Program-made: the position numbers and the translations under genes
In this document: piece by piece, positions 55,941 through 64,000 of the stretch
How positions within the stretch are numbered: position 1 is the first letter of the stretch
How the letters are laid out: every line of letters starts with the position of its first letter
Origin: Lumbricus rubellus
Lineage: Eukaryota > Annelida > Clitellata > Crassiclitellata > Lumbricidae
DNA length: 64,000 bases
NCBI GenBank assembly: GCA_945859605.1
Contig: OX243817.1
Span: 22,249,665 to 22,313,664, forward strand
Direction of reading: 5' to 3'
The notes under the pieces: model-generated
The model's database searches: none
What the model was told of the DNA's origin: nothing
The model's input: the letters and a program-made list of their open reading frames with translations, nothing else

Positions 55941-56348
55941 CAGGGGCCGGTGTCACGAAATAAAGTCTCCCCCCGAAACGAAGTCTCCCCCCGAAACAAA
56001 GTCTCCCCCTGGCTGAAAATCTGTTTGGGAAGAAATTTTTCTGGTGTAAAAGTATATAAATGTACGTGTTAAATAACGTGTTATCGTGTTAGCAACGCAA
56101 ACTAACGGTTTGATATGCTCATCTATTAATTATATGCGACTGTAGCCGATTTCACGATCAACGGGGGGAGACTTTGTTTCGTGGACGGAGGAAATATTTT
56201 CTCCCCCCGGAGACTTTATTTCGGAATATAGTCTCCGGGGGGCGAATTTATTCTAGAACAGATCCTCCGGGGGAGGATCTATTTCGAAATAAAGTCTCCG
56301 GGGGGAGACTTTTAGGGGGGAGACTCTGTCGCGCGACACCGGCAACTG
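55941..56348. mobile_element. MITE with internal GTCTCCCCC repeats
   Basis: The left end is CAGGGGCCGGTGTCACG; the right end, read on the minus strand, is CAGTTGCCGGTGTCGCG. Both arms carry tandem (G)AAAYAAAGTCTCCCCC units in opposite orientation. No target duplication is evident. Non-coding. Confidence 0.6.
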
Positions 56349-56430
56349 GCAGAAAATTGGCCGTATGAATCGACTGCGTTGCGAGGCCATTACCCCGGCC
56401 AATTTACGGCCTAATCCATTAGGACGTTGG

Positions 56431-56444
56431 GCAGCAGCAGCAGC

Positions 56445-56488
<44 letters not shown>
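56431..56488. repeat. (CAG)n trinucleotide repeat
   Basis: About 19 units with one TAG interruption. Frames read poly-Ala, poly-Ser or poly-Leu. No surrounding exon can be supported, so whether it is transcribed is unknown. Confidence 0.85.
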
Positions 56489-57757
56489 CGACGACGTCGT
56501 CTTGTACCGTCGTCCATCGCCGTACTGCTGCTGCCACATGCACTGTGTGTTTGACTCGAGTATGGCGTCGAGGGCTCTCATACGGAACGGACGCATTTGG
56601 TCGAGTCATTACGACGATAAAAGGTTTCCAGTGGACGGAGGAGGCGAACAGACGACTGGTGGACGTGGTTCCGATTCCGACGACTGCATGCCACGCCGAT
56701 GGATAATGTGGGTTCAGCGGTTACTAAACCCCCACCCTCCTCCTCTTATTTCCTTTTCTCTTTTCTTTTTTCCTTCATTCACCCCTTTCTCTTTGCTTCC
56801 CCCTTTCTCCCCGTTCCCCATCGTCGCCGAACAATGCCGTTGAGAGTTCGTTATAAGCCGCAGAATTCGTCCAGATGCGGCCAAAGACCGCATAATTGCA
56901 AGATATGGTATTTGTCTAGCGCCTTATTTAATCGAAAGGGAGGGCAAGCGGTTGGTCGCAATTGCCTTCTTCTGCTGAGATGTAATTCGCCTGAGGCTAA
57001 GTCGACGGAAGGCTCTATATTGTTAAATCTTTTAAAAGGTCCATGGAGGTTAACAAATCCACTGTATTGAAACAGTTGCCAAGTTGACCTCGCTTTAGGT
57101 TGACTGTGTTTATTGGCAGGTCAACCGCAGTTGACCTCTATGGAGAAATTTTGCAGAGTGTTGACTTGCTCTGTAATCGATCAATCGGTCAATCAAACAT
57201 TCTCCACCAATAAATCAGTCAGTCATTCAGTCGATTGATCAATCAATCAGTTAGATTATTCAATCAATCAAACAATCAATCAATCATCCAATCGATAAAT
57301 AAGTCATTTAATCACTCACAACCATCCAACCAATCAATCTCAATCAGTTAATCAATCAATGTCTTAGGATGTTGAACAATTTGAACGAAATCAGAGAAAG
57401 CGAATTGTCGTAGTTTTGACCCCGCTAGGTTTCCTATATTCTGAATAATGCCAAATACTATAAGACTTAATAAGTCTTATTGTTCACATTGCAAAGTCTG
57501 CGTTTGTCCTTAATTTGCTGGGTCTCATCGCATTGATTTGCAGAGTTGTCATCGATAGTACTGCCATCTAGCGATCGTCTGGAAAACATGTCGTGCCGTC
57601 CACTGGACAATGTTATTGGATGGATCCAAATTTGACCAGGGCCTATGACGACAGAGGCCGTTGCCCTGGACAGAAATATTATTTGTTTGGTATATTACAG
57701 CACATAGAATGTTATTCAAACACACTTATATATATTATAATATATATTAGTACTTAG

Positions 57758-57819
57758 CCCTTTAACGACCAGCATGTACTAAAATGTATTGAAAATAGAT
57801 GTAGCGGGTCATTAAAGGG
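57758..57819. mobile_element. 62 bp TTAA-type mini element (family 3)
   Basis: TTAG (decayed TTAA) CCCTTTAACGACC...GGGTCATTAAAGGG TTAA (57820-57823). The left arm shares AGCATG.ACTAAAATGTAT with the element at 12375. Confidence 0.65.
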
Positions 57820-58390
57820 TTAATATTCTGCAGTCCATGATGTCCATCCTGTGTATGTCTGCACGTTGGTCAACGATTGTCCTTCTCCACTCGTCCAGGA
57901 ACTGCCTCGTCCCAAGATATTTCGAAACACCCCAAAAAGAAAGAGGAACACTGGCTGCCTTAAACACCACATTGTACTATAATACTTGGAACAACGTCAT
58001 CTCTTAAGCATCGCTTAAAGTGCCAAAAAAGAAGTGCGTGCCTGGTCGCCCCTTACCTTTCCAGGCTATACGCTGGTCTAATAAGTGGCGGAATGGTGTT
58101 GAGAATGAAAAATAAGTGCCTGGACGCCGTCCATGACCATCCAGTCACACTTTAGGCCCTGCTTTTAAGCATATCTGAAAAGGAGCTATGCAATGGCAGC
58201 TGAACACTGCGTTTTATGTTACTGCTATAGACCAGAATCCCCATAATTATACAGGCTTATTTTAAAAAACAGATTGAAATCATGAATATCGTAATAATAT
58301 TATTGTCAGTTTGACAGTTTCCCATATTAAAGCCGCCCAGGATTAATATGCGATTGCATGAATTCAAAGTTAACCGTCTCTGGAATTCCA

Positions 58391-58710
58391 CCCAAGAGCA
58401 CACTGTTTATGAGGAGCAGCTCAGAAATTTTGTGGCGGTGCTAAATGTGCCTTGAATAAGATCGAGAATGCTGCAGTCATGACTGATTTCAATGCTATGT
58501 AATTCGAGTAATGAACGGTTTTCGAGTGATTTTGGAGGCTTGGCGTGACTTTTAAAGCGCCGCCATAAAATCGTGATTACTGAGATTAGATACCCAAGAG
58601 CACACTGTTTTTGAGGAGCAGCTCAGAATTTTTGTGGCCGCGCAAAGGGTGCCTTGAATAAGATGGAGAATGCTGCAATCCTGACTGATTTTATTGCTAT
58701 GTAATTCGAG
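58391..58710. repeat. Diverged tandem duplication, period ~202 bp
   Basis: 58391-58510 and 58593-58710 share CCCAAGAGCACACTGTTT, GAGGAGCAGCTCAGAA and GCTATGTAATTCGAG, with scattered differences. Confidence 0.75.
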
Positions 58711-58957
58711 CAAATATTTCTGGTAGGGCAACGACAAAAGCAACAACCAGGGCAAAGGCTTTTTTAACTTGGCATTTGCCCTGCTACTCCCTGGCGTAGC
58801 GCCGCCAATTAGGCTCGAGCTAATTTCGGATGTTGTTTGAAACGATAGATTATTATATAGATTTAATGGAATAAGAATTATACGTCTTATAATATTTTAC
58901 GCTTTAATTTGTAATTTATTTTTGTATTTTTTAGCCTTCAGCGCTGTTCGCACTAAG

Positions 58958-60234
58958 TAGGGGGAAGGTTGCCAAAGATGGACCAGCGCCAAAGATGGAC
59001 CACTCCGTGATTGGCCACAACGATTGAAACTGTATTGAAATGTGATGCTGTCGTATCTAGCAGGTCACAAGATAGATTGAATGAAATGATTAGACATCCG
59101 CTACACAGAAAAACCTTCGAGAAAACAGAAAAAACGTTAATTGACATTGCTTGATAAAATAATGGCTTGGGGGTAAAATGAGTACAAAATCGAGGTCGGA
59201 CCTGCTGAAAAGTTCGAAATTGGTCTATGAACTAAGTTTTTCAATTCTTTACAAGATACCATACCAGAAAATCCAATATCAGAACTGCATAAAAAGTTAA
59301 ATGAGTTGGAAGTGGGTGTGTGCAAGTTGCCTAAGATGAAACACGTGTGGTCCATGTTAGGCAACTATGCATGAACACATCATTGATGCCCATTATTACT
59401 AATGCAATTAACTGCTATATATTCTACTAAGCTAGCAGTTGTAATTTATTATAGACAGTGACGTGGTCAAAGTTGAACTGTGAAAAAAATTAGAAAATTC
59501 TTTGTTTATATTTTTTTGAATTTTTTTTAAACAAGTAAAAACTGACAATTTAATATTTTTTCTTTTTTTATTATGTACTGAAATATATTTTACTAGGCTA
59601 GCATTTGTAATTTATTATCAGCAGTGATTTGGACAATGTTAAACTGTAAGGAAAATTGGAAAATTCTTTTTTTTAATTTTTTAAATTATTTTTTATTTAT
59701 TTTTAATAAAAAAAGACAATTTAATATTTTTTCTTTTTACTATTGCTGAAATATATTCTACTAGGCTAGCATTTGTAATTTATTATCGACAGTGATGTGG
59801 ACATTGTTAAACTGTGAAAAAATTGGAAAATTCTTTGTTTATATTTAAAAAAATGTATTTTTGAGTTTTTTCATAAAAAAATGACAATTAAATTTTTTCC
59901 ATTTTTATTACTTATTGAAAAATTGCATAATATGTACTGTTTATGTAAGTTCATTTTAGCAGAAATGGTTGATGAATTAAGACTGTTTGTCCGCCTTTAA
60001 CAATACATTTTTCCATGGTCCATCTTTGGCGCCCATGCTCCTAGATGGACCACTTTTGCATTTTTTTTAAAAAATATTTTCCTTTCTATTTATTTAAATG
60101 AAAATTTTATTGCATCCAATGGTGTATCAACACCTAATCGATGTAACGACCGTGTTGCATAATCATTTTCTCATAATTTGTGGCGAAAACGGACGATCAT
60201 CCTTACGTGGTCCATCTTTGGCAACCTTCCCCTA
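58958..60234. mobile_element. 1.28 kb non-autonomous element with ~27 bp inverted repeats
   Basis: The left end TAGGGGGAAGGTTGCCAAAG continues ATGGACCA. The right end is its inverse (TGGTCCATCTTTGGC then AACCTTCCCCTA). Weaker similarity extends outside (CGCACTAAG on the left, CTAAGTGCG on the right), so the true ends may be ~10 bp further out. The motif recurs inside near 58979 and 60017. The interior holds three tandem copies of a ~170 bp unit. No transposase ORF. Confidence 0.65.
59417..59900. repeat. Tandem repeat, ~170 bp unit, three copies
   Basis: Units starting near 59417, 59584 and 59754 share TACTA.GCTAGCA.TTGTAA followed by TTTATTAT and AAACTGT. They lie inside the element at 58958-60234. 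Confidence 0.75.
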
Positions 60235-62142
60235 GGCCCTAAGTGCGTACACCTGCGGTCGTCCCTCTGTGTGCATGTGAGTGAGAGATATAGTTTATTA
60301 TGTCTGCACATTCATCAATTCAATACTCTATTTTATAATCCGAACTATTTTTGAAATCTGCTCTAAATGTGTGCTCGCTTTATTGTTTTTCAAATATAAT
60401 TCTTAGGCTCAATTATCCAACTTTAAATGAATTCGTTAAAAAAATCGGATAGTAGGTTAAATGTCGCAACCGAGGATATACATTCCTACACGAGTGGCCA
60501 AGTCTGAATCCGGAGTGATGACCTTGTATCTAAAGTTGCCATCAAACGACCCTTCTCAGATGTCTGTTTGGATCTGCTTTATATTATTCATTTGCTTCTT
60601 TAATAGGACATTTTTAACAAACTTATCAAATCAATTCGCAGCTTCTTGTAACCTTCAAAGAAATTCACACGTGTTCGTTGTTCAAACGCTCTGCAGTGCA
60701 GCTCATATTTGTTAATAATAAATTATTTTTCAGATCTTCTCATCACGTTTTCTGTGTTGTAGGCCTATGATTAATTAATTCTGAGTTTTATGTGTGTGCC
60801 ATGTGTGCTATTCGTGTTTCAAGCTTTCATTTTTTGCCATGCACAGCCCCAAGGCCAACTGCTATTGATCGATTGCAACAGGATAATTATGATCGATAAT
60901 ATTTTCGCTGAAGACTACGTCATCTGCAGTCACCATAGGTGCCCGCACATAAAAGCAAGAGGGGGCACTTACCCCTGGAAAATTGGCACCTCTTTTCGAG
61001 AGCATCTCTTTAAAAAATTCTTTGCGCTACAGTAAGCTCATAGACCGATATTGAGACTATAATAATGAAACACAATCATGGTGAAATTGAAAATTTTGCA
61101 TTAAGAAACCTCCATGAAAAATGCCCATTGATGTTCTAAATTTCCTGTTTGCACTTTCAAGCTCATGCTAAGAATTTTTTTTACCGTGCTCCTCCTGCAA
61201 AATATTTGCGCGTGCCCATGGCAGTCACGTCACATTATAATGCAAACTGATGTAAGCTATAGGATAAAATTCCTGTTTTATGTGTGATTGTTAAAATATA
61301 ACACAGTTGAACTTTTCTCTTTGTCACCTATTGTTGCCCCCTATAACAGCAAGATTTTACAAATTCACTGTAAGATAATTAGAGTGTAAAATGTAAATGA
61401 ACACCTTATTATAATTTATTATATCGAACGTGTGTACCATGGCCTTGACCCTATTCGTCTTTCAACGAATTAGTCTGTTGAATTAAAAGGTTGAAAGGGG
61501 CTGTATATATATTACGTATACGCAGGAAGAAAAAAGGGGTCATCGGATTTGGGGGATATGCGTACGGGTGCTTACGACGGGGGAGGTAAGCCTATCTCGA
61601 GAAAATGTAGGTTACGTACGCAAGATAAAATATGTCTAATCATGAAGTCCACATTGGCCTATTGATAACTTCATGTATTATCCTATAGTCGTCCTATGAC
61701 ATTTGACTACATTGAAAATTGCAAAGAAGGAAGAAAATAAGAGAATTTCAAATGAAATTACCGATGGTCGATGGTTAAATGCGAAACAAAATTGATATGC
61801 ATATAGTTCAATGTAAGCGACATTATTTTTCTAGCGTCTTTTGCCATATATGGAAGGCAATCCTAGCTGGTTTATATAATTATTATATTTAGAGTTGATT
61901 GATGATGGTAGGTTCATCTCTAAAGTGATGGCATCCGCAATCCGCATTAGCCTAACAATGGCTGGTTATTCACTTCCATTCTAATCCAAAATCAAATTGA
62001 TACACCTTCCCTAAGACCAGAACATCGCTATTGCAGAATTCCAATGGCCTGTTTGATAAACCATCAGGATTCGAACCCTGATACAGTGCTTGGATGGTAA
62101 TGTACTACACCCACTATGAATGATATCCGAATATTCTTATTC
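60235..62142. other. Intergenic DNA downstream of the EAG channel gene
   Basis: AT-rich, with no supported gene. It should include the 3' UTR of the minus-strand channel gene. A SINE-like tRNA head lies at 62050-62120. Confidence 0.5.
62050..62120 (-). repeat. tRNA-like SINE head fragment
   Basis: On the minus strand AGTGGGTGTAGTAC is followed by CAGGGTTCGAATCCTGATGG (box B). The arms do not form a proper acceptor stem, so this is a tRNA-derived repeat rather than a tRNA gene. Confidence 0.4.
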
Positions 62143-63252
62143 CTAGTCTTTGCCGTCCGATGGATCTGTGGCTTCGACGGAAGATTCGAGCAATTCAGTC
62201 ATGGTAGTTCGAACACTAAGTACACTCCGGGTCAAGTTCAAGTCCCCCTCGTGACCTTCATCTCTACCTAAGGTTATGTTTGGAAGTTCCGACGTCGTTT
62301 CTCGAAGTTGTTCTGACGACGTCACCGTCTCGCGAGATCTCCACGGATCGCGGCCATCTTGGAGAATGGAAACGATTCGTTCGAGCTGCCGATCGATGGT
62401 GTTCAGCTTCTTGTGCAGCTCTCCGAGTTCCTCGCTCAGTTCCACTCGGATGTCGTTCAGTCCAGCGATGAACCGCATTTCCTCGCCGCTGCCACCGACC
62501 TCGCGATTCCGCTGCGTTCGAAGCAGACCTTCCTTCTGGTCTTCCTCACGTTGACAGTTGTCGTACTTCAGTTCGATCTTCGCTTCCGGTTCCGGTCGTT
62601 GGGGGGCGCCCCAGTCCTTTTTCCGGTTGTTCAGCAACGTCGCCTCTTCACTTTCCTGGCCGACGCCGCCAGGGCCGACGCCACCGCCACCGCCGACGAC
62701 TTCGAAGGCATCGTTCTTGACGTGCAGGAGGTTGAGGTTGCTGAACTTTGCCGTCGGTGGTGATCGCGGAAATCCGGGTTTCTGCGGAACCAACTGAACC
62801 AGATCGTTGGTCGAGTTATTCAACGGTGTTAGAGACTGCGCTGCCTTCGCAGAACCTCCATCATCCGTGGCGGAAGTGGAAGAGGACGAAACGCCCTGCA
62901 GAAGTTTACCCCACTTGCTCGTCGGTGACGCGTTTCGCGTGAATGGATTCGGTCGAGCAGGTTCCGCCTTTGCGAGCGCCTTGCCGTCGTTCTGGTCCGC
63001 TGATTCGCCTGTCTGGAGATTGTTGTTCGGTTGAGTGAATTCGTTCCGGTTGAACACGTCGTCGGATTCTTGGACGTCCGAAGATGCTATGTTGACGGAT
63101 GCGGTGTTCATCCGGGTACAGCTCTGTTTGCGCAGGCGCGAGATGAGCTTCCGGACCGGATGGTCCTCGGCGAATTCCATAGGTGGATCGTTCTTGTTGC
63201 GTTCCGCAAGTTCTTTCTCTCGAAGAACGTCGGCCACCTTGCGGAAAATCAT
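62143..63252 (-). CDS. KCNH: EAG-type voltage-gated K+ channel (KCNH1/KCNH5-like), last coding exon
   Basis: The exon opens after acceptor CTTTTGTAG at 63253 and runs 369 codons to TAA-type termination at 62143. Its start (IFRKVADV..EKE and DHPVRKLISRLRKQ) matches the segment after the cyclic-nucleotide-binding-like domain of EAG channels. The middle is disordered and includes a KWGKLLQG motif and a Gly-rich run. Residues ~259-302 (LNDIRVELSEELGELHKKLN, then a Leu/Ile heptad) are the C-terminal coiled coil that directs tetramer assembly. EAG channels conduct outward K+ current in neurons and muscle. The ATG at 63252 is an ordinary codon inside the ORF. The pore, voltage sensor and PAS domain lie on exons beyond 64000. 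Confidence 0.88.
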   Translation of the reverse strand: MIFRKVADVLREKELAERNKNDPPMEFAEDHPVRKLISRLRKQSCTRMNTASVNIASSDVQESDDVFNRNEFTQPNNNLQTGESADQNDGKALAKAEPARPNPFTRNASPTSKWGKLLQGVSSSSTSATDDGGSAKAAQSLTPLNNSTNDLVQLVPQKPGFPRSPPTAKFSNLNLLHVKNDAFEVVGGGGGVGPGGVGQESEEATLLNNRKKDWGAPQRPEPEAKIELKYDNCQREEDQKEGLLRTQRNREVGGSGEEMRFIAGLNDIRVELSEELGELHKKLNTIDRQLERIVSILQDGRDPWRSRETVTSSEQLRETTSELPNITLGRDEGHEGDLNLTRSVLSVRTTMTELLESSVEATDPSDGKD

Positions 63253-63254
63253 CT

Positions 63255-64000
63255 ACAAAAGAAGTCGGATAAATATCATGGGAAAAAATCACTCAAGAAA
63301 ATCAGTTGAAAAGTCAATTTATTAATTAAAGTGGTCATTTTAAAAGGTCAGCTAAAGATCGCTTAATGGTAAGGTCGATTAAGAAAATCACTTGAACAAA
63401 GTTCAACTGACAATCATTTAAATTAAAAGGTGAGTTTAGAAGGAAAGAGCAGCAAGAATCAATAAAATGTTTCAGTTTATATTATTTTCAGGTTCAAATT
63501 ATTGCTTACGGAACCGAAAGAAACATTAGTACATAAATTCTTCAGTGCTAGAGTTGTAGACTTGTGGAACGTTTTGGATGACAGCACTGCCTCGGTGGAC
63601 ACAGTCAGTGACAGCGTACTTTAAGAAGAAGCTATAGGAAAACTGAGCAATTAAGTGTTCCAGGTTATTTGCAATGCATGGTTCTATAACAAAGACCCAG
63701 CGTCTTCTGGACCGCTTAAAACGCTTGTTATGTTATAGTCAGAAAACTCACTGAAAAGGATAAATTATAATTATGGAAATCACCCGAGTTTAAAAGGCTG
63801 TTCAGGGCTAGTGGACTGTTTTTGCATATATGGATAGTTGATTGCTTGATTGCATGCTTGCTTGCTGGACTAAATGACTGGTTGATTGACTGACTGACTA
63901 ACAGATTGATTGATCGATCCTACCCTTTTGCGGAGGTTGCAGGTGAGCTTAAGATTGCGTGAGAATGAATTGGCGAACGTCTGATAGAAGTGAAGCACTT
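63255..64000. other. Intron of the EAG channel gene
   Basis: It lies upstream (minus strand) of the last channel exon. I find no further channel exon. It contains the LINE remnant at 63488-63640 and a GATT/GACT-rich run near 63840-63915. Confidence 0.55.
63488..63640 (+). mobile_element. CR1/L2-type LINE ORF remnant
   Basis: Plus-strand translation reads RFKLLLTEPKETLVHKFFSA, then RVVDLWNVLDDSTASVD, and after a frameshift YFKKKL. This is the C-terminal FF..RVV.LWN.L......S...FK..L box of CR1/L2-like reverse-transcriptase ORFs. Confidence 0.6.

Noticed and set aside
56365..56706. Poly-alanine or poly-serine protein across the CAG repeat
   Set aside because: Several frames are open only because of the triplet repeat; no start context or homology supports one.

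Overview
The window is nuclear DNA from an invertebrate animal. It has spliced genes with conserved metazoan products, long AT-rich introns and intergenic DNA, abundant microsatellites, several families of short non-autonomous transposons, and one assembly gap of 200 N at 53801-54000. The 8-mer TAGGCCTA is strikingly common. I cannot name the species; a marine invertebrate is a guess, not a reading.

Four genes can be supported. (1) 482-1465, minus: first coding exon of an unrecognised nuclear-type protein with SUMO-site and SUMO-interacting motifs. (2) 3727-12857, plus: a seven-exon tau-tubulin kinase (TTBK family), with the kinase domain on exons 1-5 and a single 2.3 kb exon for the tail. 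Its intron 4 has a GC-AG boundary. (3) 20241-30076, plus: a complete ten-exon SPATA17 orthologue (344 aa, three IQ motifs) with a textbook RFX X-box 68 bp upstream of its ATG. (4) 62143-63252, minus: the last coding exon of an EAG-type (KCNH1/KCNH5-like) voltage-gated potassium channel, including the tetramerising coiled coil; the rest lies beyond the right edge. Genes 1 and 2 are head to head, and the DNA between them holds an NRF1 palindrome and a YY1-like site.

The rest is mostly mobile DNA. An RTE-clade LINE (22151-25265, minus) sits in SPATA17 intron 3 and appears intact except for one frameshift between endonuclease and reverse transcriptase. An internally deleted relative is at 54031-54537. 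The most unusual object is a 10,125 bp LTR retrotransposon at 37789-47913. It has two collinear 2,284 bp LTRs with TG...CA ends and a 4 bp target duplication. Its only large gene is gag; there is no protease, reverse transcriptase or integrase. The gag ORF starts inside the 5' LTR, so its first 254 codons are LTR sequence and the primer-binding region lies inside the coding sequence.

Smaller elements include at least nine tiny (about 62-138 bp) TTAA-flanked CCCTTT...AAAGGG inverted-repeat elements, one nested in another at a TTAA that is empty in a sister copy. There are also hAT-type MITEs with 8 bp target duplications, a 774 bp foldback element with TA duplication, a short Helitron-like element, a tRNA-derived SINE family and CR1/L2-like LINE remnants. 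The 47.9-62.1 kb stretch is dominated by simple repeats and MITEs, and I find no convincing gene there.
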